Program-made: the position numbers and the translations under genes
The notes under the pieces: model-generated
Told to the model about the DNA's origin: nothing
The model's database searches: none
What the model saw: the letters and a program-made list of their open reading frames with translations, nothing else
In this document: piece by piece, positions 16,249 to 24,784 of the stretch
Position numbering within the stretch: position 1 is the first letter of the stretch
Layout of the letters: every line of letters begins with the position of its first letter
IMG/VR virus record: IMGVR_UViG_3300036818_000127
Coordinates: 45,418-109,417 of that record
Length of the DNA: 64,000 bases
Strand: one strand, 5' to 3'
DNA from: a virus

Positions 16249-16911
16249 ATGGCAACCGATACCAAACTAGTTCTCTCAAAAATCAAGAAGTTGCTGGCGC
16301 TATCAACCTCCAGCAACCCTAATGAAGCGGCAGCGGCAGCGGCGAAAGCCCAGGAGCTGCTCATGCTCCACAATCTTAGCATGAGTCAGATCCAGACACA
16401 AGAGCCATCTAGCTATGAACAGACATTCTTAAATCTAGGTAGGAGTATCTGGAAGCGAGTGCTGCTTTCAGTTATTGCACGAAATAATTTCTGTGAAGTA
16501 GTCTATACTCCCTCCAAGGCGGAGTCTGCTCTCATTGGTGAGGCGCACAATCGTGAGGTGGTGACCTACCTCTATCACTATCTCATCGGGCAATTAGAGC
16601 CAATGGCAATAGACGCCTATCACCGATCTCTTTCATCTATGCATGCCAAGAGCTGGCTTGATGCCTTCTATATGGGAGCTGCCACAAGTATCGACCATCG
16701 ATTGGAGGAACAGCAACGAGAAATGGAAGCCGCATCAAATGCATGCAAGGCTCTTATTATCAGCAAGGATGCAGAGTTAAAATCTGCAATGCGACATTTC
16801 TACCCACAAACTAAGAATGGAAGCTCGAAGCGGATAAGAAGCAAAGATGGCTACTATTCAGGCCAGGAGGCAGGCAGAAAAGTAGCACTCAACCGAGGGA
16901 TTGAGGCATAG
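16249..16911 (+). CDS. DUF2786-family protein, 220 aa
   Basis: AAAGGAGCACAACCC precedes the ATG at 16249. The N terminus, VLSKIKKLLALSTSSNPNEA followed by AAAKAQELLMLHNLS, is the DUF2786 signature found on many phages and plasmids. The remaining ~150 residues match the usual alpha-helical partner domain. The function of the family is not known; a nucleic-acid role has been suggested from context in other genomes. Confidence 0.8.
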   Translation: MATDTKLVLSKIKKLLALSTSSNPNEAAAAAAKAQELLMLHNLSMSQIQTQEPSSYEQTFLNLGRSIWKRVLLSVIARNNFCEVVYTPSKAESALIGEAHNREVVTYLYHYLIGQLEPMAIDAYHRSLSSMHAKSWLDAFYMGAATSIDHRLEEQQREMEAASNACKALIISKDAELKSAMRHFYPQTKNGSSKRIRSKDGYYSGQEAGRKVALNRGIEA

Positions 16912-16917
16912 CAAGAA

Positions 16918-16964
16918 GGCGATAAGACTTCTAGGTCTTCAGAGCACTCATAATGCTCATCGCC
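16918..16964 (+). terminator. Three-way-junction-like RNA fold after the DUF2786 gene
   Basis: GGCGAT pairs with ATCGCC across the block, and inside it AAGAC/GTCTT and GAGCA/TGCTC hairpins sit side by side. It ends just before ATTTAAAATT and upstream of the next promoter, so it is probably a transcript end. Confidence 0.5.
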
Positions 16965-17003
16965 ATTTAAAATTATTCAACGGAATATTCACCCATAAGG
17001 GGC

Positions 17004-17032
17004 TTGACAGTTTATGGAAGATATGATATACT
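17004..17032 (+). promoter_or_regulatory. Regulon promoter copy 7
   Basis: TTGACA at 17004-17009, spacer GTTTATGGAAGATATGA and TATACT at 17027-17032, with AATATTCACCC upstream of the -35. It reads 17076-18409. Confidence 0.85.
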
Positions 17033-17075
17033 TACTAGTAGATAAGAGTACTACTAGTAAACAAGGAGATTTGAA

Positions 17076-17435
17076 ATGGCGATCAACTACTTCTATCAGT
17101 CAAGGGTGCTAAAGGAATTAGTCATAGATGAGGATGAAAAGGGCGTATTTATAACAATGCCCTCTGAAAGTGAAAAGGGTGTATTTCACATTGTTAGGTG
17201 TATAGAGGACGGCAGAGGAATGTATGTTGATAGATGCGACTGTACTGGCTACAAATACAAGAGATATTGCCAGCACTGCACGATTGTCTCAGAGTATTGG
17301 GAGGGCATCTACAAAAAGTCTTCTCCGGCCAAAGAAGAGAAGGTTGTTGGGCTGGAGGTAGTGGACAACAAATCAGAAGATTGGACAAAGGAAGCTCCAC
17401 TTGGAGGGACCAGAAAGTATAGCTTGCTTAGATAG
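17076..17435 (+). CDS. SWIM-type zinc finger protein, 119 aa
   Basis: Residues ~52-67, CDCTGYKYKRYCQHC, fit the SWIM pattern CxCxnCxH, preceded by a beta hairpin (GVFHIVRCIEDGRGMYVDR). SWIM domains bind zinc and often nucleic acid. The C-terminal ~40 residues are charged and likely disordered. It is the first gene of the copy 7 operon. Confidence 0.65.
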   Translation: MAINYFYQSRVLKELVIDEDEKGVFITMPSESEKGVFHIVRCIEDGRGMYVDRCDCTGYKYKRYCQHCTIVSEYWEGIYKKSSPAKEEKVVGLEVVDNKSEDWTKEAPLGGTRKYSLLR

Positions 17436-17464
17436 CAAGCTATAGAGGGAAAGGACACTTCAAA

Positions 17465-17833
17465 ATGAAACAGTTACTTGGAGTTGGGCTGCTTAGCTGG
17501 CCCCGATATGAGCGAATGTCAGGAAGGTACGGGCTAGTGGCCCTATTCCGGCCTGGAACTGAGGGTGAAGATGGTCTGCAAGGGTATCCCTTGAATACAG
17601 AGACCATCGCCCTCATAGTAGGAAATCGCGGTTCTCTTATTGCAGTCCTGGATGGTCAAGAGATTGACCTTGGTTCAGGCAAGCTATTTACTGAGTTTCA
17701 GTATGACATCATCTATGTCGGATTGAAGCCTGATGAGCCTAGAGAAGAGAACTGGCTCAACGTCGATAACCTCTACAAAGTAGATGGGATCATGCATCAC
17801 CGAACAATAGAGCTATACTTCCAACCAAGATAA
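17465..17833 (+). CDS. Beta-rich unknown protein, 122 aa
   Basis: The product reads as alternating beta strands (LNTETIALIVGNRGSLIAVL, FQYDIIYVGLKPDEP) without catalytic motifs. The leader GAAAGGACACTTCAAA precedes the ATG. It is the second gene of the copy 7 operon. Confidence 0.6.
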   Translation: MKQLLGVGLLSWPRYERMSGRYGLVALFRPGTEGEDGLQGYPLNTETIALIVGNRGSLIAVLDGQEIDLGSGKLFTEFQYDIIYVGLKPDEPREENWLNVDNLYKVDGIMHHRTIELYFQPR

Positions 17834-17867
17834 GCCATCTACTGAAAAATTGGAGCAGGGAAATTAC

Positions 17868-18080
17868 ATGTTCAAACACGTTATATGGCTTCTCACCATT
17901 GCAAAACGAGATGTAGCAAGAGAGTGGATCAAACACAATTTTGATGTATTCACGGACGAGGCTTTCGTCCTCTCGAAGATCTACACATTCTATACAGCCG
18001 CTTCTCTCAACGAGGAGCAAGTAGCCCAGATTTCAAACATCGTAGGGCTTGAAGAGCATTTCTTAAATGAAGAAATGTAA
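17868..18080 (+). CDS. Small helical protein, 70 aa
   Basis: The start at 17868 (MFKHVIWLLTIAKRDVAREW) follows GGAGCAGGGAAATTAC; the upstream TTG is less likely. The protein is helical with a hydrophobic N terminus and acidic end (VGLEEHFLNEEM). Confidence 0.55.
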   Translation: MFKHVIWLLTIAKRDVAREWIKHNFDVFTDEAFVLSKIYTFYTAASLNEEQVAQISNIVGLEEHFLNEEM

Positions 18081-18091
18081 AGGAGCAACAC

Positions 18092-18409
18092 ATGTACATT
18101 GATTATAACGGCAGGGAAATCGAGGACTTGGAAATGGAAAACATGAGACGAGATGCAAGAGAGGAGCAAAAACAGGAGCAACACTCCACTATGATGTGTA
18201 ATGATGGGACACAGTTAACGTTTTACACCTCAAACGGCTTTTTAGTCATAGCACGCCACGATGGTGAATTGCTACTTAGTAGTTATACCATCACACTTGC
18301 AACTGACGAGATCAATGAGCTTCAAGTATTCCTGGCAAGTCTGGTAGAGACTGATCCAGAAGAGTCGGACCTGGAATACAAAGAACTAGTTGATCTTGAA
18401 GGCGGATGA
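18092..18409 (+). CDS. Unknown protein, 105 aa
   Basis: AAAGGAGCAACACATG gives a strong start. The first 35 residues are a charged helix (MENMRRDAREEQKQEQ); the middle looks beta-stranded (LTFYTSNGFLVIARHDGELL); the end is acidic. It is the last gene before the terminator at 18449-18483. Confidence 0.6.
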   Translation: MYIDYNGREIEDLEMENMRRDAREEQKQEQHSTMMCNDGTQLTFYTSNGFLVIARHDGELLLSSYTITLATDEINELQVFLASLVETDPEESDLEYKELVDLEGG

Positions 18410-18448
18410 GCCTAAGAACTACCTAGAGAATTAGTAATCTATACATCA

Positions 18449-18483
18449 ACTGGAGCAGGCTTGCTACTTGCTCCAGTTTTTTG
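18449..18483 (+). terminator. Intrinsic terminator of the 17076-18409 operon
   Basis: ACTGGAGCA at 18449-18457 pairs with TGCTCCAGT at 18469-18477, followed by TTTTTTG. It shares its stem with the terminator at 8455-8488. Confidence 0.85.
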
Positions 18484-18522
18484 TTGCCTTCAAATATTGC
18501 CCTAAATACCCCTTATAGCTGC

Positions 18523-18551
18523 TTGACAGTTTATGGAAGATATGCTATACT
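18523..18551 (+). promoter_or_regulatory. Regulon promoter copy 8
   Basis: TTGACA at 18523-18528, conserved spacer and TATACT at 18546-18551, with AATATTGCCCT upstream. It reads 18600-20045. Confidence 0.85.
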
Positions 18552-18599
18552 TACAGTAGATCAAAAGTTAGTCAAGTTAGTATCAAAGGAGCAAATCAA

Positions 18600-18935
18600 A
18601 TGACAGTACTTACTACCCCAACTACTATTCAGCGCATGTGGGATACCAAAGTATCTCAGTGTCCACGAAACAAAACTACCATGATGGTAGCAATCCCCAG
18701 TCGTAACATCGCTAGCGGCGAGTATGTAAGCAGCTATGGATCTGGGCAGTCCCATAGTGATATCTTCTTCAAGTACATGAATTTCCGCAGGCAGCAGGAG
18801 GCGGAAATCACTACTCAGGTGGTGGTGGATAACATCATTATCACTGTCCACTATAAAGGAAAATTAGGGAAATATAACATGGAAGAAATCAATCTCTTCT
18901 GCCAGAAGGGGTTTATTAAGGATATATCCTACTAA
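18600..18935 (+). CDS. Unknown protein, 111 aa
   Basis: The ATG follows AAAGGAGCAAATCAA. The C-terminal half alternates beta strands (AEITTQVVVDNIIITVHYKG) and ends with EEINLFCQKGFIKDISY. No family is recognised. It is the first gene of the copy 8 operon. Confidence 0.6.
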   Translation: MTVLTTPTTIQRMWDTKVSQCPRNKTTMMVAIPSRNIASGEYVSSYGSGQSHSDIFFKYMNFRRQQEAEITTQVVVDNIIITVHYKGKLGKYNMEEINLFCQKGFIKDISY

Positions 18936-18981
18936 AATTAATGAGGGGAGATTCATTTCTCCCCTCAAAAGGAGAAACAAA

Positions 18982-19191
18982 GTGAAATATAAAGTAATGT
19001 TCAGCTCAGTCGATGGGGCTGGCTACATCAATCAAGAGAACCGAGCACCAGGGGCTCCTGAGATCCCAAAGAAGTGGGATACGAAGGCGGAAGCGCAAGC
19101 AGTTGCTGCCCAGCATAATGAAGACTGCAAAAAGGATAATAACCCTTGGGGGTATAGATACTCAGTAAAAGAAGATCGGTATATTAGGTAG
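18982..19191 (+). CDS. Small protein, 69 aa, GTG start
   Basis: AAAGGAGAAACAAA precedes GTG at 18982. The product ends in NPWGYRYSVKEDRYIR and has an Ala/Gln-rich helix (TKAEAQAVAAQHNEDCKK). This layout, strand-helix-strand, recalls small SHOCT- or DUF-type plasmid proteins, but no family is assigned. Confidence 0.5.
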   Translation: MKYKVMFSSVDGAGYINQENRAPGAPEIPKKWDTKAEAQAVAAQHNEDCKKDNNPWGYRYSVKEDRYIR

Positions 19192-19240
19192 TCGGGGAAC
19201 CACAAATTCCCCTAGTCCCGCAAGGGAAGGAGTATTTAAA

Positions 19241-19666
19241 ATGCCACGACGCGATAGAGAGCACAGAATGAGCTTATCTGAAGCCCAGCGTATTAGGACC
19301 CAGATGGTCCGAGACTCTGAGCAGATAGCGCGAGATCACAAAGAACAAGAGGAAAGAGAGCGAGAGCTAAAGGATTATGAGCTAGAGATTAGCATCTCTA
19401 CTCCCTATGACAGGATCGACGAAGAGATGGCCCGCTTCTATCCAAACATTTGCCCCGATCCCTACTGGTGCCTCGGCGCTGACAGCAACAACTATTATGA
19501 AGAGGATGAGGTACCAGAGGGCGGGTATATAGAGACTGAAGAGAGCATGCAGCAGATTGCGGAGGTGGGCAGCAAGGCCAATAAAGAATGGCAAGACCAC
19601 CTGGAGCAAATGAAAAAAGAGCCCTGGTTTAATGAGCTAGGGGATTTAGATGAGCACCCGTTCTAA
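19241..19666 (+). CDS. Highly charged protein, 141 aa
   Basis: The N-terminal ~50 residues form a charged helix (EQIARDHKEQEERERELKDY). An acidic middle (NNYYEEDEVPEGGYIETEE) and a helical C terminus follow. AAGGAGTATTTAAA precedes the ATG. No function is recognised. Confidence 0.6.
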   Translation: MPRRDREHRMSLSEAQRIRTQMVRDSEQIARDHKEQEERERELKDYELEISISTPYDRIDEEMARFYPNICPDPYWCLGADSNNYYEEDEVPEGGYIETEESMQQIAEVGSKANKEWQDHLEQMKKEPWFNELGDLDEHPF

Positions 19667-19688
19667 TTTTCAAGAAAGGCAAAAACTA

Positions 19689-20045
19689 ATGCTACACATG
19701 GACAGATACATTAATCCTGAGCATAAAGACATCAATGATTTCATTGAACTTGAAGGTGGGCTTATCGCTCATCGTTACGACATCATTTCGACCAGCCGTG
19801 TATGTTATGCAGTCTATGAGCGATCTGCACTATTCGCAGGCAAGCATACTAGCTTCTTGAGTAACGAAAAGTACGGAGTAATGGGAGATATTACAACCCG
19901 AGAGCTGCCAGCAGAACTGGAAGCCATGCGTCCTGGAAGTCAGGAGAGGTGCCATGCAGTTAATGCTTGGCATCGAGAGCTAGAGGCTTTAGCTGAAAAG
20001 TGCATTCGCAGTGCATTTTCAGAAGATTTTATAGTAGGGACCTAA
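19689..20045 (+). CDS. Unknown protein, 118 aa
   Basis: The start at 19689 has AGAAAGG 10 bases upstream; an earlier ATG at 19650 overlaps the previous gene and would add 13 residues. The sequence is mixed alpha/beta (DFIELEGGLIAHRYDIISTS, CHAVNAWHRELEALAEKC). It is the last gene before the terminator at 20065. Confidence 0.55.
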   Translation: MLHMDRYINPEHKDINDFIELEGGLIAHRYDIISTSRVCYAVYERSALFAGKHTSFLSNEKYGVMGDITTRELPAELEAMRPGSQERCHAVNAWHRELEALAEKCIRSAFSEDFIVGT

Positions 20046-20064
20046 CAACTCCCTTAGCACCGAA

Positions 20065-20106
20065 AGAGGGAAGATGAGCTGTTTTTCATCTTTCCTCTTC
20101 TTTTTG
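20065..20106 (+). terminator. Intrinsic terminator
   Basis: AGAGGGAAGATGA at 20065-20077 pairs with TCATCTTTCCTCT at 20086-20098 (one G-T pair) and is followed by TCTTTTTG. Confidence 0.8.
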
Positions 20107-20131
20107 TTTGGCTTTTTTAAACTACCCTTTC

Positions 20132-20305
20132 CTACTTCAATTTTTTTCTACTATTTCTAGATTTTTCTACAACTTTTTGGTTATAGAGCCCAGGAAGGGG
20201 GCATACACCTAAGAGAGGATAGATTACCCTAGTAGGCACTAAAACTTCCAAAATGGCACTACAGGCCCATCTGAAGCACATGCTGGTTTTGCCGCTCTTA
20301 TGCAT
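20132..20305 (-). CDS. Small ORF in the duplication, 57 aa
   Basis: The frame begins MHKSGKTSMCFRWACSAIL after GAGGAAAGGG and ends KSRNSRKKLK. The duplicate at 34670-34858 keeps the same frame open despite base changes. Several substitutions change amino acids in the middle, so selection for the protein is not proven. It is basic with a hydrophobic centre. Confidence 0.35.
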   Translation of the reverse strand: MHKSGKTSMCFRWACSAILEVLVPTRVIYPLLGVCPLPGLYNQKVVEKSRNSRKKLK

Positions 20306-20339
20306 CCCTTTCCTCTCAAAACAAGGTCAATTGTTCTAA
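20134..20339 (-). repeat. 206-bp inverted duplication, copy 1
   Basis: Read on the minus strand this block matches 34635-34840 over its whole length with scattered differences. It begins with the remnant of a gene end (LEQLTLF then stop) that is still the real end of the gene at 34452-34658. The source was therefore the 34.6-kb locus or a relative of it. The intergenic stretch 20046-20353 otherwise holds only the terminator above. Confidence 0.75.
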
Positions 20340-20353
20340 ATTCCCCCTCACCA

Positions 20354-21235
20354 TTAGGATACATTGATGCGCAGCATCCGGCCAGCTCCAGACTCAACCT
20401 TCGAGACCTTTAGATACTCCCGCTCAGAAAAGATATCTCCAGTTTGTTTGGCTGACAGGATTACCAGACCAACATTCTGGAGCTGCCGCATGATTCCAAC
20501 AATCTGGCTTGGTCGAACACTATGGCCGTGGAGAGCAAGAAGACTACTCACCTCATGTAGCGTTATGCCCAGACCTTCAGAGGGTAGCATATGAAAAATA
20601 GTTTCTGCCATCTTGCGTTGCCCAGCATTGCTGCCTAGTTGATATACATCAGCAGTAGGGGACAGCCCCCACTTCCCTAGAAAATGAACATCAAACTGAC
20701 AATCATCATCTCCCTTCTGCATACAGGCTATCTCTTGGACAGCAACCACCTCACTATACTTCTTACCTGCACCTTCAATGGCACCATAGAGGATAGGGCA
20801 GAGATGACGATGGCTATCATAGATGATGTGGATACCGAGCCCAGTGAGAGGTTCATATTGAAAAAGGGGTGGAACAATCTCTGATGAGGCATGATTTAGC
20901 TGCTGATGGGCCATGCGCATCGTGAGGAGAAGATCTCTTGCACTATGAATGCCCTCTAGGAGATGAGAGCAAACATGGCTAGTAAAATTATTTGTAATAA
21001 AGTATTCTCCATACAGATACAAGAGAATACTAGGTGCAACCCCAGTTACTTTTGATGTGGCAGTAACTCCCTTCAACAATACCTCATCAGGATAGGTGCG
21101 AGTAACCAGCGGGATGTCCGCACCTGTCCCTGCTATTGAACTTCGATATATTCCAAGTGCAACCTCGCCGTACCTATCTGCTAGAAACTTCTCCCAGGTC
21201 GCAAAAATAAGACCATGCACGTCTGCTACCTCCAT
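20354..21235 (-). CDS. H-NOX-like heme sensor with C-terminal winged-helix-like domain, 293 aa
   Basis: The N terminus (HGLIFATWEKFLADRYGEVA) and the LLEGIHSARDLL segment with His97 match the H-NOX fold, where that His binds heme iron. Residues 139-143, YDSHR, fit the YxSxR heme-propionate motif. CMQKGDDDCQFDVHF then ends the domain. Residues ~210-293 look like a winged helix (SSLLALHGHSVRPSQIVGIM), an unusual partner. H-NOX proteins sense NO or O2 and commonly act with a histidine kinase; one lies 65 bases upstream. The protein has no transmembrane segment. Confidence 0.7.
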   Translation of the reverse strand: MEVADVHGLIFATWEKFLADRYGEVALGIYRSSIAGTGADIPLVTRTYPDEVLLKGVTATSKVTGVAPSILLYLYGEYFITNNFTSHVCSHLLEGIHSARDLLLTMRMAHQQLNHASSEIVPPLFQYEPLTGLGIHIIYDSHRHLCPILYGAIEGAGKKYSEVVAVQEIACMQKGDDDCQFDVHFLGKWGLSPTADVYQLGSNAGQRKMAETIFHMLPSEGLGITLHEVSSLLALHGHSVRPSQIVGIMRQLQNVGLVILSAKQTGDIFSEREYLKVSKVESGAGRMLRINVS

Positions 21236-21300
21236 TGGCTCATACTGCTAACAAAAACTATGTTACACAGGAATTATACACTCCTGTGTAAGCTATAGTA

Positions 21301-22371
21301 TCAGAGGATGTCAATACCTAGCTGATTGCTAGCCATTGAAGGACAGAAGAGCGGCAACGTAAAATAGAAGCTACTCCCTTCTCCCTCTATCCCGCTCGAT
21401 TCAACCCAGATTTGTCCGCCCATGTTTTCTACCATGCGGCGGCAGTTGTACAGGCCAAGTCCCGTCCCGTCAACATGCCTTTCATCATGCAGTCGTGAGA
21501 ACTTCTGGAAAAGCTGACTGGCCTTCTCTGGGTCAATTCCATATCCTTGATCTTTAATGCAGACACAGGCGGCACCTTCATTGATGCCAATCTTAACAGA
21601 AATAGGCGTCCCTTTGGCTGCATACTTGAATGCATTATGTAAGAGGTTACGTAGCACACGCTGGACCTGCGTAATATCGGCTAGGACTTCTACTCCTGTC
21701 GGGATATGAAGATCAACAAGGGGATGTTCAAAGGTGTAAATATATCGAAGCAGTTCTTTTACCACTTGGTCAAGATGGAATGCTTCTAGCTGAGGCGGGG
21801 ACACATCATCGATGGCAGTCATAGCATCTCGAATATTTGAAGTAAGCCGAGCAACCTCATCACAGCTATAACTTGCCTGATCAAGAAACATTTGCTGCTC
21901 AGGAGCAGAGAGCTTTGCCCCATACTCTCTCAAAATACCGATTGACCCAATTGCCGTCGTCAATGGTGTCCTCATGTCATGATTGAGGTTTGCTAGGAAC
22001 TGGTCCTTGATCTGGTGAAACTCCTGTAGTCGGTCCATGGCAGATCGAAATGCTCCAATGGAGATAACGAGGATGAGGTCCGTGACTGTCCCTGAAATGA
22101 AAACGGCCAGGACATGAATAGACCATCCCTGATATACGGTGAGCAATACTATATGTATCCACAGTAGTCCCCACTCAAGAGCCAGTGCTTCTTTCCAGCT
22201 AAAGACCCAGCAGATGAACAATCCAAGGATCAGTAAAATAGAGGAAAAACCCCAATCGTGAAGAGAAATAATAAATGCTTCTTCTATGATAAATATGAAG
22301 ATCGCACTGAAGAAGCGAACACATATAGGCAATTGACGCAAATATAGAACATGATTTCTAATGGCGTCCAT
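21301..22371 (-). CDS. Membrane sensor histidine kinase, 356 aa
   Basis: Residues ~15-107 contain four to five hydrophobic segments (FFSAIFIFIIEEAFIISL, IHVLAVFISGTVTDLILVIS). The phospho-acceptor is His131 in FLANLNHDMRTPL. The ATPase domain has NLLHNAFKYAAKG, IKDQGYGIDPEKA and GTGLGLYNCRRMVENMGG. No response regulator is adjacent. It lies upstream of the H-NOX gene on the same strand, so the likely pathway is gas sensing passed to this kinase. Confidence 0.85.
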   Translation of the reverse strand: MDAIRNHVLYLRQLPICVRFFSAIFIFIIEEAFIISLHDWGFSSILLILGLFICWVFSWKEALALEWGLLWIHIVLLTVYQGWSIHVLAVFISGTVTDLILVISIGAFRSAMDRLQEFHQIKDQFLANLNHDMRTPLTTAIGSIGILREYGAKLSAPEQQMFLDQASYSCDEVARLTSNIRDAMTAIDDVSPPQLEAFHLDQVVKELLRYIYTFEHPLVDLHIPTGVEVLADITQVQRVLRNLLHNAFKYAAKGTPISVKIGINEGAACVCIKDQGYGIDPEKASQLFQKFSRLHDERHVDGTGLGLYNCRRMVENMGGQIWVESSGIEGEGSSFYFTLPLFCPSMASNQLGIDIL

Positions 22372-22587
22372 ACTACCTCCCTATTAAATTTCTTCTTGAA
22401 AAGTACCATTGTTCAGTATACTACAGATATGCAAATATAGAACTAATCTATGTATTGTTCAGCTTATCACTCCAGTTTTAATACTCCTATCTGCATCTAA
22501 AATCCCTTGATCATAAGTATACTATATATAGGCCCGAATTGGCCCTGTAGAAAGAGAGGCAATTCTTGTAGAGTAGCACCTATCGAC

Positions 22588-22824
22588 ATGAAGGATAGAT
22601 ACGTGCTAAAGATCCTTTTAGGCCAACGGATCAAGCAATTGCGAGAAGAGCGCCACATAACACAAGAAGACCTTGCTGACTTAATGAAAGTAGAGAGTGA
22701 TCGACAGGTCCGCAAGTGGGAAAGTGGAGAGAGATTTCCAAGTCCCACTCACCTTGTTGCGCTAACGAAAGTTTTTAAGATACGTGTCAGAGACCTCTTT
22801 GACTTCCCTGACTCGGACCTTTAG
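22588..22824 (+). CDS. XRE-family helix-turn-helix repressor-like protein, 78 aa
   Basis: LGQRIKQLREERHITQEDLA, then LMKVESDRQVRKWESGERFP and HLVALTKVFKIRVRDLFDF is a complete Cro/CI-type domain. The ATG at 22588 lacks a clear ribosome site, so the message may be nearly leaderless. It is divergent from the kinase gene and could control it. Confidence 0.7.
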   Translation: MKDRYVLKILLGQRIKQLREERHITQEDLADLMKVESDRQVRKWESGERFPSPTHLVALTKVFKIRVRDLFDFPDSDL

Positions 22825-22835
22825 ATGTGGCCCTA

Positions 22836-23477
22836 CTACTGCAACTCTTTAATTCCCTTAATATTTAATTTGTCAGTATCCCTATACCTACGAATTGCAG
22901 CAGGCAAGTTTGGCTCCGTCCTAGGTGACGCAAGGGAGGAATCAGCACTACGCGGTAGGCGTCTTGGGGTATGATTAAATGTGCTAAAGGCAGCAACTGC
23001 CTTATTGACTGCATCTGGAGGTTGGTGCCCAGACAGTGCCCATAGCGCCTGGTACATCTCTTCAGTAAACACAGGCATCTCTAGTCCCTTCCACTCAAAA
23101 TACCTCTTGATTTCCTCATTATTATAATGCTCTTCAATAACGGAAATCCAGATATACGTCTGGATATAGCTTGGTCTCTGGACCCCTATAATGACACGTG
23201 ATACTGCCTGCTGGAGCATCGAACTTTGCTCCTCTTTCGGAAGAGTCCCTTCTTCCAGCATCTGCTCATATCGTTCTTTCCCATACTTCCTAATCATCAT
23301 CTCATTATACATTGATTGCCCTTTATCTGCTAACCACGGCTGATTCATGCCAGCCGCCTCACAGAATTGGCGCATAAGAGTACCAAACCTCGGAATTGGC
23401 TTTCCATTGATTAATTCGTGCAGATACCGAGGACCTTGGCTTTTTGATGTATCATCGCTCACTTTAATCTCATCCAT
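22836..23477 (-). CDS. Unknown protein with possible XRE-like region, 213 aa
   Basis: The start at 23477 (MDEIKVSDDTSKSQGPRYLH) is chosen because the open frame further upstream overlaps the divergent gene at 23638. The protein contains LHELINGKPIPRFGTLMRQF followed by CEAAGMNQPWLADKGQSMYN, loosely like a repressor-type HTH, and a basic C terminus (PRRLPRSADSSLASPRTEPN). Confidence in the domain is low. Confidence 0.5.
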   Translation of the reverse strand: MDEIKVSDDTSKSQGPRYLHELINGKPIPRFGTLMRQFCEAAGMNQPWLADKGQSMYNEMMIRKYGKERYEQMLEEGTLPKEEQSSMLQQAVSRVIIGVQRPSYIQTYIWISVIEEHYNNEEIKRYFEWKGLEMPVFTEEMYQALWALSGHQPPDAVNKAVAAFSTFNHTPRRLPRSADSSLASPRTEPNLPAAIRRYRDTDKLNIKGIKELQ

Positions 23478-23637
23478 TTCAGTTGGTCTAAAATTCTCTT
23501 GACAATAGAACCACTTAAATACTACAATGCGGAAACTTACACAGATGGTCTGTGTAGGGTGGCTCACATACGTTGATGGAATTATAGCATAATCGTCAAC
23601 GGTGCGTCTATTTTGTCGTGGACTTTGTGGGGTTGTT

Positions 23638-24078
23638 ATGGTTACGTTTTTTGCCAAGCCCAAGCCGAGAATTGAAGATGATGATCTGCTCAGGGAAGTC
23701 ATCCGAGATATCTCAGGCACTACATACTTTGATCCGATCAGCGATCCGCCAACCCAGGAACTTCAGGCCATCTCGATAGGATTGCGTCACACGAACACAA
23801 CCCGATATCCTATCATCTCTAAAAGTCCTTGGCCGTTGGAACATATGTTTGCTGCTGTCTGTGCCCATATTCGACCACGAGCACCAGTCCCACGCTACAT
23901 CATACTCCCTGACGTGGCATACAGAAAACACCTGGAAGATGTCCTGACACCACGGCCTTTTGACGGTCTCTTTCTCTTTCAGATCTCAGGTATGAAGAGA
24001 CCCTTTCACATCTTAGTCTATAGAGATGTCGAACTGAATACAACCCTACCACCTAATGTTATTTTGTGTATCAGCTAA
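23638..24078 (+). CDS. Unknown protein, 146 aa, related to the next gene
   Basis: The start at 23638 (MVTFFAKPKPRIEDDDLLRE) follows GTGGGG. The core (PLEHMFAAVCAHIRPRAPVP, then RYIILPDVAYRKHLEDVLTP) and the end (PPNVILCIS) resemble the order in the following gene (YVLIIAAIIENRRY, LYVTSEILEQLSKDI, PKHTVWCAN), suggesting a tandem duplication. No function is recognised. Confidence 0.55.
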   Translation: MVTFFAKPKPRIEDDDLLREVIRDISGTTYFDPISDPPTQELQAISIGLRHTNTTRYPIISKSPWPLEHMFAAVCAHIRPRAPVPRYIILPDVAYRKHLEDVLTPRPFDGLFLFQISGMKRPFHILVYRDVELNTTLPPNVILCIS

Positions 24079-24097
24079 CGGAAAGGAAAGATTGGAG

Positions 24098-24517
24098 ATG
24101 TCTATACAGAGACCCGCGCCATTCAGTCACCTCGCAGAGCTAGAGAAGCTTGTAGAGAACAGGAATGAAAGGCCCACACGGGCCATGCCAGCAGTGACAG
24201 CAAAGAGACCTGCTCGTGCGCTTATTCCACCAGGATACTGCAACCCCACGCTGAGCCCCTATGTCTTGATCATTGCGGCCATCATTGAAAACAGACGATA
24301 CATGTATGGACCAGTCCTTCCGAAAGCCCTCTATGTTACGAGCGAGATCCTGGAGCAACTATCAAAGGACATAATGCATTGCACAGGCCAGGATTTTAAT
24401 GGGCATTCAATTCCATTTACCCTATTTGATGGGAAAATAGTACACATCCCTGTATTCTCCGCAAGGAAAGGGGATGGTGTTACTGTTCCGAAACATACAG
24501 TATGGTGTGCAAACTGA
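24098..24517 (+). CDS. Unknown protein, 139 aa, relative of 23638-24078
   Basis: The start at 24098 (MSIQRPAPFSHLAELEKLVE) is preferred over an upstream ATG inside the preceding gene. The product shares the strand-helix-strand order of its neighbour. The pair opens a plus-strand operon of about a dozen small genes reaching 27904. Confidence 0.55.
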   Translation: MSIQRPAPFSHLAELEKLVENRNERPTRAMPAVTAKRPARALIPPGYCNPTLSPYVLIIAAIIENRRYMYGPVLPKALYVTSEILEQLSKDIMHCTGQDFNGHSIPFTLFDGKIVHIPVFSARKGDGVTVPKHTVWCAN

Positions 24518-24535
24518 TACAGAAAGAGGTAAAAA

Positions 24536-24688
24536 GTGCCTTGGTATTTTATAGCACTCTGCTCCTTTTTTATAGCTATTATACTAACTAATGCATGCAT
24601 ATGTATCTTTCATCCTTTTATAGAATACATGAGGGATGAGCTTGACATACAACAATTATTGCATGAGTGGAAGGATAGGGACTTATGA
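24536..24688 (+). CDS. Small single-pass membrane protein, 50 aa
   Basis: GAGGTAAAAA precedes GTG at 24536. The N terminus is a membrane segment (PWYFIALCSFFIAIILTNA) followed by a charged C-terminal helix (LDIQQLLHEWKDRDL). The stop overlaps the start of the next small gene (ATGA). Confidence 0.6.
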   Translation: MPWYFIALCSFFIAIILTNACICIFHPFIEYMRDELDIQQLLHEWKDRDL

Positions 24689-24765
24689 GGGAGATTTTGA
24701 GCATTCTCTTCGTTACAGCAATCTTTGCTGCTATCACTACAGCATGCATGATCTTGGTACATTAG
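24685..24765 (+). CDS. Very short membrane peptide, 26 aa
   Basis: The ATG overlaps the stop of the preceding gene and the frame encodes MREILSILFVTAIFAAITTA followed by CMILVH, almost entirely one membrane span. Coupling to the membrane gene before it supports translation, but the gene is very short. Confidence 0.45.
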   Translation: MREILSILFVTAIFAAITTACMILVH

Positions 24766-24784
24766 GAAAGGGAAATAGCACAGG

